From positions 248,657,351-248,721,350 of the forward strand of contig CM075669.1 in NCBI GenBank assembly GCA_037962975.1: a stretch of DNA of 64,000 nucleotides. The letters are read 5' to 3'. The notes under the pieces were generated by a model that worked only from the letters and a program-made list of their open reading frames with translations, did not search any database and was not told the DNA's origin. The position numbers and the translations under genes are program-made. This DNA is from Clitoria ternatea. Taxonomy: Eukaryota > Streptophyta > Magnoliopsida > Fabales > Fabaceae. Shown here piece by piece: positions 23,784-36,074 of this stretch. Every line of letters begins with the position of its first letter. The stretch's first letter is position 1.

Positions 23784-24878
23784 TCACTGAGTCAACATGA
23801 AACCCAAAAACTTCCTTGTAGGAATATCGAAAGTGCATTTCAGAAGGTTCAACCTCATAATATATTGCCTCAGATGCACGAATACTTGACGTAAATCCTC
23901 CACATGATTACCCCCAATTGAGGTCTTAGTAATGATGTCATCAATGTATACCTCCACCAGCTTGGTATGCATACCTTCAAACAACTTGTTGATTATTCGT
24001 TGATATGTGTCCCCAACGTTCTTAAGACCAAAAGGCATAACAGTGTAACAAAAAACACCGTATTCATTGATGAATGCCATCTTTTCTTGATCCTCTTCCC
24101 ACATCGAAATCTGATTGTACCTCGAATAAGCATCTATAAAGAATAAGTACTGGTAACCTGAAGAATCATCCACCATACAATCAATATTGGGAAGAGGGTT
24201 TGGATCTTGTGGGCAGCAACGGTTTAAGTCCACGTAATTTGTACATATTCTCCATTTACCGTTGGCCTTCTGCACTATTACTACATTGGAGAGCCAAGAG
24301 AAATATCGGATTTCCCTAATGAATCTGGCCTTCAATAATTCCTCTGTTTGTTCACAAGCTACTTTCTGCTTCTCAGGGCCTAGTCTCCTCTTCTTTTGGG
24401 CCACCGACCTCATCTCTGGATAGACGTATAATTTATGGAAACAGAAATTTGGATCCATCCCAGGCATGTCAGTGGCTGTCCATGCAAAAAGGTCTTTGAA
24501 TTCATGGAGGAGCACAAGTAGACGTTGTTCCATCACAACTTCTAACTTGTCATTTATATACGTGACCTTAACTAGAGAATCTCCCAAGATGACGTCCTTA
24601 CATCCTCCCTCCGGCGTGGGCTTTGAAGGATTGAGTAGATCAATCTTCAGCTCTGCTCTAGGGTCAAGATCAATCAAACTCACAGACCCCATCGCGGTTC
24701 CTCTGTCATTTAGTTGCCTCTTCTTGTTGAACGCCTCTAACTTAACCATATTCAGACTCAGGTTGTAGCAATACCTAGCCATCTTTTGATCACCTCGGAG
24801 GGAAGACACCTTGTTGTCTTTATCAATAAACTTGATAAGAAGGTGCAGAGTTGATACAATCGCTTTCATGGCGTTCAA
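23784..24878 (-). pseudogene. pol: Tat reverse transcriptase
   Basis: This is the longest intact retroelement frame in the window (364 aa). Motifs in order: NVVIVQKANGKWRICTNYVD, DPNPLPNID, the FFIDAYSRYNQ strand, CYTVMPFGLKN, and the active site VEVYIDDIITK with Tyr-Ile-Asp-Asp. The N-terminal 150 residues connect to protease. The upstream region to 25,040 is in another frame. RT function would be minus- and plus-strand DNA synthesis. The frame opens internally, so it is a piece of the polyprotein rather than a real start. Confidence 0.9.
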
Positions 24879-25767
24879 TGTGGGCGGCCAATAATGTCAT
24901 TGTAAGGTGACTCCACATCAATCACCAACACTTTGGGCTTCATTGTCCTTGCTCCAGGCTCGCCCTCAAAAGACACTAGTGTGTCAAGATATCCCTTAGT
25001 GGGTTTCTTTGCTCTGCTGAAAGCTGTGAGCTCCTACGTATAAGGTTATAAATCAAAGTCATTAAAACCCATCCTTTTAAAATAGCTATAAAAGATAACA
25101 TTGCAGGAACTTCCCTGATCGACCAGGATTCTTTTAACATCCTTATTTGTAATCACAGCTATGATAACCACCACATCATCGCCTCCAAGAATGGTTGGGC
25201 CAAAATCTTCATCGAAAAATGAAACCACCGGCGCCAACACTCCGTCCCTAAATGGGCGGTTGTACCTAGGCCTCCTTGAACGGACGGAATCATTCGATGA
25301 TGATTCTTCCGAGCTGTAATCAAAGCTCCACCCCCAATAAATCCTCCGGCGATCATATCAATCACCTCACTCCAGCCTTGCCTCCGTTGCCAGGGCATGC
25401 CATCCTGCTGAGCACCTTCGTTGATGACAACTTTTTTCTGCTTTTCAGCAGCCGTGTATCTCTTTACTAGAGCGCTGCTGTTATCACTCTCATCGTCGCG
25501 GTCACAACCCCACATCTCCATCTGATCTGGCTCATCAAGGGACTTCTTCTTAAAGAGATATTGCTTTAATTTTCCCTCTCGGATGAGGGTTTCCACAGCA
25601 TTCTTCAAGGCCTTGCACTCGTCCGTTGAGTGACCAATCTGCTCATGGAAATCACAGTACTTGTGTGGGTTACCAGGCCTTTTCATTGGAGCTGGTCTCC
25701 TAATGCTGTACACGCTCAATGTAGGCCATCCTACCTCTCTCATAATCTGAAAAGGTTTGGCATTCAA
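24879..25767 (-). pseudogene. pol: Tat gag 3' end and aspartic protease
   Basis: The frame 25,240-25,046 contains the protease active site VKRILVDQGSSCNVIFY, the Tat-type D-Q-G-S-S variant. The frame 25,767-25,159 covers the end of gag, including a knuckle-like segment (YCDFHEQIGHSTDEC) and a charged linker. The two frames overlap near 25,160-25,240, marking a frameshift in this copy. Protease would mature Gag-Pol. Confidence 0.85.
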
Positions 25768-26750
25768 CGGGGCATAGTTAATGAAGGAGGCTATGCGTCT
25801 CTTGTGTTGTTGGGGTCGAGGGCTTCTGAAACAGTCCCTCTAGAAATGCTTCTTAGGCCTCACTCTCTCCTTATCCCTCCGTGGTTAAGGCGTGGGAACT
25901 GGTTGCTTAGCCCGAGCCGCTGTGGCTTCCAAATGCATCTCTATGCCTATATATTTGGAAGCCTTCCTCCGAAACTCTTCAAACGTTGTTGGAGGATTCT
26001 TCGTCAATGATAGGGCAAAAGATAAATTAGGTTGCAATGCTTCAATAACGATGTGCAACTAAATGGCCTCAGTGAGGTTGGGGACCATAGCGGCTTCGTT
26101 GTAGAATCTTTTATGAAACTCCTTAAGAGTTTCACCTTCCCCCTGCCTAATCTGAGCAAGGGTATGTGACATCCTGGGAACGTCTCTGGAAATAACAAAA
26201 TGGTCTCCGAAAATAGTTGTCATCTCTTCCCAGGAGTCAATAGAACCAGAGGGGAGCCCTTTGAACCAGCTGAGGGCCTCACCGACCAAAGTACGAGGAA
26301 ACATCTTGCATATGACATCCTCTTCAGCACCCAAGAACATAGCCTCATAGGCATAAGCATCATGGTGCTTAGTGGGGTTTGTCTCTCCATTATACTTGCC
26401 AACGGAAAGAGGCTGGGTCCTCTGCAAGTAACACGAAATAATCACACTCATCAACCTTAATGAGAAGGAAACGTTGAACCTGTAAGCACCTGGTGCTGCT
26501 GTTGTTGGCTCCTTTCTCCTAGCACTGACCTTCTCACCAAAATCCTGAGTCTGCTCTTTCTCATTATAAGTAGGGATCTTCAAATACTGGAGAGTCATGG
26601 ACTTTTCTCGCCTAGTAGTGTAGTGGTCTCCTTAGCTTGAGACATCACCCCTTTTTCCGTCTGCCTCATATCCCTTTTTAACTCCGCCAGCTCCTCCCTG
26701 AGCTCCCTTATAACTTCGTCCGAGGGATTTGGAGTTCCCACAGGTATCAT
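25768..26750 (-). pseudogene. gag: Tat gag
   Basis: A start codon near 26,750 opens a coiled-coil-like N-terminus rich in Glu/Leu/Arg. The frame 26,598-26,059 contains the retrotransposon gag domain: YNGETNPTKHHDAY, VICKMFPRTLVGEALSWF, and IRQGEGETLKEFHKRFYNE. A frameshift near 26,600 separates the start from the domain. Downstream frames to 25,768 carry the rest of the capsid. It is coded on the same strand as pol, directly after the PBS. Confidence 0.85.
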
Positions 26751-26910
26751 CCTTCACGAGTTTCCAATGGGGGATTCAAAATCTAATCACCTATGAACTT
26801 ATTGCTCTTAGGAAGTGGCATCTTCTACGTGCCCCTCTTGGAAATTCCTTTCATTGCCTTCCATGTTGAATCACCAAACTTCTACGAGAGGTGGGAATAA
26901 CTTTATTGGG

Positions 26911-26927
26911 TCCCACCGGGCGTGCCA
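26911..26927 (-). promoter_or_regulatory. Primer binding site of the Tat element
   Basis: On the minus strand TGGCACGCCCGGTGGGA begins one base after the 5' LTR. Position and starting TGG are as expected for a PBS. The matching tRNA was not determined. Confidence 0.65.
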
Positions 26928-26928
26928 A

Positions 26929-27571
26929 TGAACTGGTCTAAATCGGGGTCAAGCATCCAGTGTAGGGACCAGCCACAAAAGTCAACTATGGGTAGTGTTT
27001 GTACACCGGTACAATGGGTATCCGGTATTATAATCCGATATCTCAGTGGGAGACACCGGCTTTGCTATCCTAGAGATCCTTCTCACCAAGCTTTCGTGTT
27101 GTAGAGGGGCGAAATGTGGTGTCACCTGTGAAGATTCTCCGACGCTCAAGTCACTAACCAGAATAAGAATTCAAGTTAAAAGAGCAATGGAACAGTAAAC
27201 AGCCAGAGTGAATAATGCAATTGAGTCTAACACTTTTCTGAGCATGAGAACGAGCTATTTATAGTTAAACGTTGAGAATGAATCGTCAGGTTTAGCCGGG
27301 GGACAAATAGTACACTACTCAGTGTATGATTCTGACACACGACGCGGAGAGAGTCGCGTCTCCCACAAATGCCCCCTGCGGCTGTACCTTGTACCTTTTG
27401 TCAGGTGACGTGGATGCTTTCCAATGTGCAAGGTAAAAACTTGGTCATACCGGTATAAAGAGAGCGCCTCATACAGATTTACAGTCTGGGGGCGTACCTG
27501 TGGGACCGGTAGGACAGCGAGGACGGATGAAATTACACCCTTGCCCAGGTGTCGGTATCTAGACCGGATCA
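26929..27571 (-). repeat. Tat 5' LTR
   Basis: Partner of the 16,352 LTR, with the same termini. On the minus strand it precedes the PBS and gag. Followed on the plus strand by the TSD copy TTATT. Confidence 0.92.
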
Positions 27572-27576
27572 TTATT

Positions 27577-28480
27577 ATTATTATTTTACTTAGCATAAAA
27601 TAATAATATTAACTATCTTAATCGAAATAAAAACAATTTTGATAAATTGGTATATGAATAATCACAATATATTATGATTAATAATGATAGTAACATTACA
27701 AAATAGCTAAATAAATAATTAACATAGAGTGAATAATAATAAGAAAACTTAAACAATAACAAAAATATACATACAAAAATAACAATTAGATAAATGAAAT
27801 ACAAATAAATAGATAAATTAATGAGTACATAAGAAATAAATACATAAATGAATAACAATAATAAATAATAAATAATAAATAAATAAACAGTAAATAAACA
27901 AAATAAGTATATATAAATAAATTAATTAATTAAAAACAGAATTAATAAAAAATAATAAAAAATAAAGTAATCAAATAAGTAAATAATTAATTAATTAAAT
28001 AAACAAATAATTAAATAAATAAACAATTAAATAAATAAATGATTAAATAAATAAACAAATAAATAAGTAATTAAATAAATATACAATTAAATAAATGATT
28101 AAAAATTAAAAAATAGATTAATAAATTAAATAAACAAATCAATAAATAAACAATTAAGTAAATAAATAAATAATTAATTAAACAATTAAATAAACAATTA
28201 ACTAAATAATTAAATAATTAACTAAATAAATAAATAAGTAAACAAACAAACAAACAATTAAACAAACAAATAAATAAATAAATAAATAAACATTCTATAT
28301 AAAGCAACGTTACCATAAACGTACTATATATATATATATTAAAAGAAAGAAGAAAAAGGAGCAGAGAGGAAAACTAACCTCTTGCTCTTCTTGAGGCGCG
28401 CGAACACAAATGGATGGTAACGAGGGTATTTATCGACAATGAAAAAAATTATTTTTTATTTTTCATAATTATCCATAACT
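27577..28480. repeat. A/T tetranucleotide tract in Tekay LTR1
   Basis: About 700 bases made almost wholly of AAAT, AATT and AACA-type units (mainly 27,840-28,295), nearly free of G on the plus strand. A homologous tract of similar length is in LTR2 (about 36,300-36,775). A (TA)n run follows in each. Confidence 0.9.
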
Positions 28481-28485
28481 ATACT

Positions 28486-29288
28486 TGAACTGGTCTGGAC
28501 CGGGGTCTAGGATCCGGTATGGGACCAGCCACAAGAATATAGGTGTTTTTAGGGTTTGCACATCGGAACAGTGTGTATCCGATGTATTAATCCGGTCTCT
28601 CAGTGGGAGAGGCCGGTCTTGTTATCCTGGAGATCCTTTACACCAACGTTTCGCGTTGCAGGGGGGCGAAAGGTGGTGCCACCTGCGAAGATTCTCCGAC
28701 GCTCAAGTTAGAAGAGTGTAAGAACTCAGTGAATGCTCAAGCGATGTAATAACAAAGTGTAAGTTAGAACAACGATACCTTGCATGTGTACTGAAATGAG
28801 CTATTTATAGTTGTACGTGAGAAAATGAGTTGTTGGATACAGGTGGGTCCCCTAGCTCTGATAGCGTGTACATTATGTCAATCAGGGTGGCTCAGCACTC
28901 AGAATGTGTCAGGAGGGTAGGTCAATTATCAGAGTACGATCCTCTAGGAAGAGGAGAGGATAATCACCTTTTTCGCATAATCTGCTGACACATCCACTTG
29001 CTTTCTGAGGCTATTGACGTGACATATTTTGCTACATACAGTATCTTCGCTGATAAGTTATTAGGGGCTCTTATCTTGCTGTGACTGAAAAGCCAACAGT
29101 TATGTAAATGTTCTGTGAAAATGAACAAAGATCCATTATAGAGAAAATAAGTGGGGCAGTCGTGAGATGGGGACGGACGGCCAGACATCGGATATCCGGT
29201 GTGGTAAAGTTGAACCAGGACACCGGTTTTCCTTATATGAGGTCATTCTGACGTCACAAGATTGGGGGCCGGTATCCAGACCGGATCA
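28486..29288 (-). mobile_element. Solo LTR of a Tat-related family (803 bp)
   Basis: Starts TGAACTGGTCTGG, ends GACCGGATCA and is flanked by ATACT (28,481-28,485 and 29,289-29,293). It resembles the Tat LTR in its first few hundred bases and at its end but is longer and diverged, so it belongs to a related family. LTR2 lacks it, confirming insertion after the Tekay LTR was duplicated. The strand is given by analogy with the Tat LTR. Confidence 0.92.
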
Positions 29289-29770
29289 ATACTATAAATA
29301 TTTTTATAAAATAAATTTTCTACTTAAAATTTTTTTATGAATCATCAAAATGTACTTAATAAAATAAATATAAGTTTTTAATAAATTTGTTTAACTCTAA
29401 ATATCTCAAATACTAAATGTTTAACTACCCATTTTTATAAGCTCATCAGTTTACTTTTCTAACCAAATAATCTCTAAACTTTACAAAATTTTAAACTTAA
29501 GCTCATATGCACGAATCTAAACTTCCTATTAAGTTTCATAATTTTTTGATAACATTTCCTATACTCGTTTACACCCAAACGACTCTATTTTAGACTAATT
29601 TCACTTATCTCAAAAAATATCTAAAAATTCCCATAAAATCCTATAAATTACAATGATTAATCAGCTCTAAAGAACCTCAAGCAAATTTTGTTAAAATTAT
29701 AAATTATAATTTTCCTTACAATTTTATCCTTTTATATATAAAACATATAGTAAAACTATAGGATGTTACA

Positions 29771-29781
29771 ATTCTACCCCC
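29771..29781 (-). promoter_or_regulatory. Polypurine tract of the Tekay element
   Basis: On the minus strand GGGGGTAGAAT abuts the 3' LTR (LTR1), the position expected for plus-strand priming. Confidence 0.7.
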
Positions 29782-30390
29782 TAAAAAAAATTCGTCCTTG
29801 AAATTTACATACCTTAAAGAAAAAAGCGAGGATAAGATCTTCTCATTTCAGTTTCTAATTCCTATATAGCATCCTCATCTCCTATTCTACTCCAAATAAC
29901 CTTCACTAGAGGAATTTCCTTTCCTCTTAGTTGTTTTATTCTTTTATCGATTATTTTGATAGGTGATGCATCATATGTAAGATTATCCTTAACTTGAATA
30001 ATGTCAGGCTCAATAACATGGGAAGGATCAGGAATATATTTACATAGTTGGGATACGTGAAAGACATCATGGATGTTTGATAGAAAAGGTGGCATAGCAA
30101 TTTGGTATGCTAGAGAACCAACTCTTTTTAGGATCTAGCAAAGGCCAATAAACTTAGGTGTAAGTTTACGTGATTTCATTATCTGACCGACCTCAGTTAT
30201 GGGTGTGACCTTTAAAAAGACATGATCATCTTCCTTAAATTCAAGAGGTTTTCTCCTTTTGTCATAATAACTTTTCTGTCTGTTTTGTGTTGTCCTCATC
30301 TTTTCCTAAACCAACTTGATCTTTTCAGTAGTTTGTTGTACCAATTCAGGACTTATCATCAAGTTTTCTCCTATCTCAAACCAACACAAT
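29782..30390 (-). pseudogene. pol: Tekay integrase C-terminus with chromodomain
   Basis: The frame 30,095-29,862 reads through the HVSQLCKYIPDP segment into a chromodomain-like region (IDKRIKQLRGKEIPLVKVIW). The next conserved aromatic is a TAG stop in place of Trp. The tail ELETEMRRSYPRFF follows in the same frame to about 29,815. Chromodomains on chromoviral integrases steer insertion to modified chromatin. The part 30,390-30,100 is broken integrase C-terminal sequence. Confidence 0.85.
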
Positions 30391-31139
30391 GGAGTTCTAC
30401 ATTTTCTCCCATAAAAGTGCTTTAAATGGTGCCATGTTGATGCTTGCATGAAAACTATTGTTATAAGTGAATTCAATTAATGGCAAGATTTGATCCCAAC
30501 TTCCTTTGTGTTCCAACACACAAGCTCGTAACAAATCCTCAAGAGTTTGAATAGTCCTTTCGGATTGACCATATGTTTGAGGGTGGTATGTTGAACTTAA
30601 ACGAAGTTTAGTTCCTATAGCATGGTGTAAACTTTCCCAAAAACGCGATGTAAAGCGTGGATCACGATCATAAGTAATGTTTGAAGGAATCCCATGCAAC
30701 CTTACAATTTCTTTGATGTAAAGCTGAGTCAACTTTTTCAAAGAGTAACAAATATTAATGCAATAAAATGAGCATATTTTGTCATTCTATCCACTACTAC
30801 CCATATAGAATCATATCCTGCAGAAGTTCTTGGTAGCGTAGTCACAAAATCCATAGAAATACTATCCTATTTCCACTCTGGAACCTCCAATGATTGTAGC
30901 ATTCCATAAGGTTTTCGATGCTCTTCTGACAAATTAAACATGAGGCTAAAAATTCTCCTACTTCCTTTTTCATTCCAGGCCACCAGAATAATTTCTTCAA
31001 ATCTTAATATATTTTGGTAGTTCCTAGATGAATACTCATGTTACTTTTATGAGCCTCCTCCAAAATAGCCTTTCTCAATTCTCCTTGATCCATAATACAA
31101 ACTCGATCTTTGCATCTTAACATCCCATTAGTTCCAATT
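30391..31139 (-). pseudogene. pol: Tekay integrase core
   Basis: An HHCC-like finger lies at about 31,060-30,930 (HKSNMSIHLGTTKIY and CLICQK). The catalytic core continues in frame 30,741-30,397: YDRDPRFTSRFWESL with the second Asp, and HPQTYGQSERTIQTLEDLLR with the Glu. Stops lie between finger and core. It would integrate cDNA; inactive here. Confidence 0.88.
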
Positions 31140-31980
31140 TTAAATTGTTTCGTTTCCCTGCTTTAAGAGCTCATTCTTTTCTTGTAGAAAAATATCTTTT
31201 TTTTTAGCCTCCAAAACTTGTAACAAAAAGTCATTTGTTACCCTTAACATTCCAAGCCTATAGCTATAATGATTCACTTTCATGGCCAGATTCATATCTC
31301 TAAATTGTTCTATCATTTCTAACTCTTTGATCATTATTAAAGACACATGCAAACGTTTACGACTTAATGCATCTGCCACTACATTTGCCTTTCCAGGATG
31401 ATACTGTAGTTCAAAATCATAATCCTTCAAAAATTCTATCCATCTTCTTTGTCTCATATTTAACTCTTTTTGATCAAACAAGTATTTTAAACTTTTATGA
31501 TCACTGAAAACTTCAAATTTGGCTCCATAAAGATAATGCCTCCAAATCTTTAATGCAAAAACCACAACAGCTAATTCCAAATCATGAGTGGGATAATTAA
31601 CTTTATCTTGCCTCAGTTGCCTTGATGCATAAGCCACAACCTTTTTATCCTGAATCAACACACATCCTAACCCCTGTTTTGACGCATCACAAAATACCTC
31701 ATATTCTTGGTACGGGTTAGGTAATACTAACACATGTGTCGTTGTAAGACGATTTTTAAGTTCTTGAAAACTATTCTCATATTGCGTTGTCCAAACAAAT
31801 GGTTGACCTTTCCTTGTGAGCTTAGTTAATGGATTTTCTAGTCTTACACACCCTTCAATGAACCTTCGATAGTAACTAGCTAATCCTAGAAAACTCCTAA
31901 TCTCTATTACAGTCGTTGGTCTTTTCCATTTTAACACAGCTTCCACTTTAGAAGGATCTACAATGATTCCTCATTGACTG
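31140..31980 (-). pseudogene. pol: Tekay RNase H and RT thumb
   Basis: A 268-aa open frame. The start is RT thumb (IRSFLGLASYYRRFI); then RNase H with FCDASKQGLGCVL, the Glu helix YPTHDLELAVVVFALKIWRH, and FSDHKSLKYLFDQKELNMRQ. It ends with NVVADALSRK and the linker to integrase. These are textbook Ty3-gypsy chromovirus motifs. The start Met is internal to the polyprotein. Confidence 0.9.
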
Positions 31981-32829
31981 ATGACATGACCAAGAAAATT
32001 GACTTTTTCTAGCCAAAATTCACATTTAGACGATTTTACATACAACTGTCTTTCTTGTAAAACTCCTAATACTATCTTTAGATGCTCCACGTGTTCCTAT
32101 CGACTTTTTGAGTATATCAAAATATCATCGATTAAAACAACCACGAATTTATCGAAATATGGGTGAAAAATCCTATTCATGTAATCCATGAATATATCTA
32201 GAGCATTAGTTACACCAAAAGGCATTACCAAATACTCATAGTGTCCATAGCGAGTCCTAAAAGCAGTTTTGGATACATCTTCCTTCTTCACTCGTATTTG
32301 ATGATATCCAGACTTTAGATCAATTTTCAAGAATACTCTAGCACCATGAAGTTGATCCATCAAATCATCTATTCATAATTATCACTTTATTAAGTTGACG
32401 ATAGTCTACACACAACCTTATACTACCATCTTTCTTCTTCACCGACAAAACTGGTGCACCCCCAAGGAGATACACTTGATCTTATAAATTGCTTTTCTAG
32501 CAATTCTTTAAATTGTTTCTTTAGCTCCAATAATTCAAATGGTTACATCTAATATGACACCCTTGAGATTAGTTTAGCTTCAAGAATAAGGTCAATGGAA
32601 AACTCCACTTCTCGTTTGGGTGGAAACCCAGGGATATCTTCTGGAAAAACTTCAGGGAATTCATTTACAACTAGCAATTCCTCTATTCGGGATTCTCGCT
32701 CCTCTTTTATTGAAAGTAACATCATGAATCCTTGAGCTCCTTCTTTTAATGAAGCATTTACTTGGTTAGCAGATACAAACCTTGTATACTCAAAATTTGA
32801 ATCTGTTGATTCGCTGAATATTATTGTCT
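31981..32829 (-). pseudogene. pol: Tekay reverse transcriptase
   Basis: The frame 32,363-32,097 shows ARVFLKIDLKSGYHQIRV, HYEYLVMPFGVTNA and the active site VVLIDDILIYSKS. The N-terminal fingers are readable upstream, with LSVKKKDGSIRLCVDYRQLN near 32,450-32,400, in another frame. The frame 32,866-32,549 joins protease to RT (EFPEVFPEDIPGFPPKREVE). The RT would copy the RNA genome. Frame changes near 32,370 and 32,550 inactivate it. Confidence 0.88.
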
Positions 32830-33150
32830 TTAACAGTCTATTAAGACATGATTGTTTGCCAACCAATCTAATCTGAGAATAACTTCTAGATTAAAAAGTG
32901 GTATACAAAATAGATTAGCTTTAAAATTCCTATTGTTTATGACAATAGGACATTCCCAACAAGCTTTAGAAGTAACCATGGAATGGTTTCCAGGAGAAAG
33001 AACAGATAACTCAAAAGGCAACTCAATCACATGCAAGTTTAACCTTTCCACACAATCATTAGCTATAAGGAAATAAGATGCGCCTGAGTCATACATGATA
33101 GTCAAAAGAGTCTTATTGATGATACACGTACCTTCTGCCATTGTATCCTA
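32830..33150 (-). pseudogene. pol: Tekay aspartic protease
   Basis: The frame 33,141-32,830 contains the retropepsin motif MYDSGASYFLIA, with Asp-Ser-Gly intact. The second conserved segment reads VILRLDWLANNHVLIDC, in which the usual Gly is Arg. It follows gag and precedes RT. Confidence 0.85.
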
Positions 33151-34302
33151 ACGGGATGCTTCCTCACCACTGGTAGCAAAAACTTTTCCTTGAGTCGTTG
33201 GTTTTTCCATCGCATTACTAGGTCTTCTACGAGTGTGATTACCCGTGTTGGTACCTCCGCCATTTTCTTTCTTTATTTCTGGACAATCCCTCAATAGATC
33301 TCCCTTTTTATTGCACTTAAAATAGACATAAGTATGGAAATTCTTTCACATGTGAGGTCCTTCACAATTATAACATTTAACTTCAAAGGCCACTGGTGTG
33401 TAATAGCTCCCAGATACCGCTCGAGGATTTGCAGGTGCATTATATCCCTTATGTGAAACTTAATGTCGAACAAGGAAAGATGTAGCACCAGGACGACGTG
33501 ATTGAGTAGGATATGGCTTTTTCCTTGCAAAATTCTTGTTTTGGAAACGTTGAGGTCCATAAATCCTTAACCCGTTGGTTATAGGATCATACTCCCTAGC
33601 CTTTGACAGCTTATTTTTATGGTCCTCTTCAAAAATTTTGTAACAATTAACCAACACCGAAAATTCACGAACTTCTTGCATCCGAATAGCTTCTTTTATC
33701 TCTGGTCGAAGACCATTGATAAATTTAGCACATTTGGCCCGTTCATTTATAGCATCAGCATAATGTGAGTGAAAGCAGGACAACTCTTCAAAGTTTGTAG
33801 CATATTCTGCAACTGATTTGCTACTTTGAGTGAGAGATAGGAATTCTATTTCTTTCTTTTCTCTGACATCATCAGGAAAATACTTTTCCAAAATTTTTTC
33901 CTTGAATCATTCCCAAGTGATTTCAATCCCACTTGCTTTAAATTGTCTTCAAGTACCTTCCCACCAATGTTCAGCATCCACTATCAAAACATAAGCTGTA
34001 AAAATTACCTTATCAGCCTCTGAACAATGAAGTGCATGAAAAATCTTCTCCATCTCATGAATCCATAGTTAAGCTCCATTAGGATCATAACCTCCTTTGA
34101 AACGAGGTGGATTGCATTTTTCAAAAAGATTTAACCTCCTTAAAGCATCATTGCCTTGAGCATTTTGGTTTACTTGATTTTCAGCCATTGCAGTGATCAA
34201 ACGCTCCACTACGGCTACAAGTCCAATTTCTTGTTCTGCCATGAGTTCCTGCTCATAATCAAACTTATTATATACTAAACTAGAATTATCAAGCATTATC
34301 AC
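33151..34302 (-). pseudogene. gag: Tekay gag
   Basis: Starts near 34,302, with PPRFKGGYDPNGA in the first frame. Then a stop replaces Trp, and the gag core continues with a break to the frame 33,891-33,460 (EKYFPDDVREKKEIEFLSL, YADAINERAKCAKFINGLRP). Degenerate zinc-knuckle sequence lies at about 33,390-33,290 (CYNCEGPHM, then KCNKKGDLLRDCP). The PBS lies about 70 bases upstream. Gag packages RNA into particles. Confidence 0.85.
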
Positions 34303-34375
34303 ATAACCTCTATACCTAAATATTCAAGATATAAACTAAATAAGTCAAGCCTCTCCCCAAGCCTATGGGACGAAC

Positions 34376-34387
34376 ACTCTGATATCA
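34376..34387 (-). promoter_or_regulatory. Primer binding site of the Tekay element (tRNA-Met type)
   Basis: On the minus strand TGATATCAGAGT follows the 5' LTR (LTR2) after a few bases. The consensus complementary to initiator tRNA-Met is TGGTATCAGAGC; the differences are transitions. Confidence 0.8.
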
Positions 34388-34390
34388 CTT

Positions 34391-36034
34391 TATAACATCT
34401 CTAAATAACTACCAAAATTTAAATAATACAAAAATTCACTTAAATATTTAAACAATTTCATAGACATAACTACATATATCTAAAATACTTTGTTGTATAA
34501 ACATTTATATAGATATATACAAAACTGTACATGAGTATAGGTTCAGATTAGTAGTAACCCCAAAAGTCAGATGCTAGCTAATGTCAAAATAGGCTTCAAA
34601 ACATATGAGTAGCTAAATAATATAACAAAAAGGACTACTCAACCATCAAGCACAACTGGAGTCATCAAAACTACCCATAACGTCCTACTGGGTTAACTAT
34701 GGCTAACTAAGCGTCATCTATAATGGAGTCGCTCCCAGATGAAGCTCCCTCCACGTCTTCTTCATCAGCTGGCGGAGGTGGGGTGGTTTCCCTTAGAAAG
34801 GGTCATTATCATGAAGGTCAAAAATAAGTCTAGCTTGAAAAGAAAAAGAAAGGGACCCTAACGGGTTGGGCAAACAACCTATGACTTGAGATAGTCTCAC
34901 ATTAACAATACCATAATATATGTATACATTCCCTATATCCAAGAACCTCCATCTCCCTACTTTACCTTGACGAGGCCTGATTCTTACATCTATCATTTAC
35001 GGCATATTTTTCATAGAGAAAATTTGTGCAAGTTCAAAATTTACACCATGTAAACAAAAAAATGGGTGAGAAACAGAAAATACTAATATTATACAAGACA
35101 CATATAAATAATAGAGTTTTACAAGTAATAAATTTTAATAACAATTTCTTCATACATGTTATTTACAGCATGGAATGAAAATGTAGAGATGACTGGCAGT
35201 TCTTAATTTTACTTAATAAATATTTTTATCAATTCTTTTATTAATGATAAAGATGCAATGCATATGGGCCCTTAAGTCTTCTTTTATTGGGAGCAGTCAG
35301 GAGCTGATACTGTTTCGTGATAATCTGCCAATATGGCTAACGAACAACTCCATTGACCATAATATGCACTTAGGGCCTAGTCAGATTGGTAAGAGCTTGT
35401 TGTGAATTTACCCGACACTAGGGAGCGACCTCAGGTCTCCTAGGCCTCTCTTCACACCCTCTCATTCCAAGGTTCGCTATTGAACCATTCCTAATGCATT
35501 TCTCAGATTATAATCGTATCTTTTGAAACATTATTGTCTTTCACTCGTTATATGATGCATGTCACATACTGAATTAGTTCAAACTTTTAGCACATATTTT
35601 TCATTCTTGTTCACAAAATTTATCAAAATTTTGGTAGAGTTTCCTCTATAAATTGAATATTTCCAAAATTTATCTTTGACCTGTTACACTTAAAAAATTC
35701 CCAGACAACATAATACAACCATATTAAATATGTATTTTTGATTCAAACATCAAACTTTTCACAATCTAACAAATATAAATTCTCATTATAAAATTATACA
35801 AATAACAAAGTATGACATATAAATAATAATTGTAAATAAGTAAAGACATAAAGATAATAACTGAAATAAATATTGAAGGGTTAGAGAGTCCCTTCTATTA
35901 TTTAACATGTCTTATATTTAGTAAATTCTTATCTCACCCTCCCTTTACCTGAGAACTTGTTTTTTTCCAAGAAAATCTTTTGAAACACATAGATTCCTAT
36001 TGTTAGTATTAAGTTCATTTTATTTTAGATTATA

Positions 36035-36074
<40 letters not shown>

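Larger units (their letters stand above)
16352..27571 (-). mobile_element. Tat-lineage Ty3-gypsy retrotransposon with an antisense ORF
   Basis: The two 643-bp LTRs (16,352-16,994 and 26,929-27,571) begin TGAACTGGTC and end GACCGGATCA. The TSD TTATT is at 16,347-16,351 and 27,572-27,576, inside an ATT-rich stretch of Tekay LTR1. Gag-pol runs on the minus strand from the right LTR: gag, protease (DQGSS), RT (YIDD), RNase H with a second archaeal-type RNase H, and integrase. The dual RNase H is a hallmark of the Tat lineage. Between integrase and the left (3') LTR lies a gene on the opposite strand, as in Grande and Retand. By eye the LTRs differ at about 10%. Confidence 0.92.
14672..29770 (-). 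repeat. Tekay 3' LTR (LTR1), interrupted by the Tat element and a solo LTR
   Basis: It begins TATAACATCC and ends GGATGTTACA on the plus strand. Its segments are 14,672-16,351, 27,577-28,485 and 29,294-29,770; the 5-bp TSD copies of the two insertions are the only extra bases. It aligns with LTR2 throughout. It carries an LTR-resident ORF (15,304-15,026) and a long A/T tetranucleotide tract (about 27,840-28,295). Confidence 0.9.
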
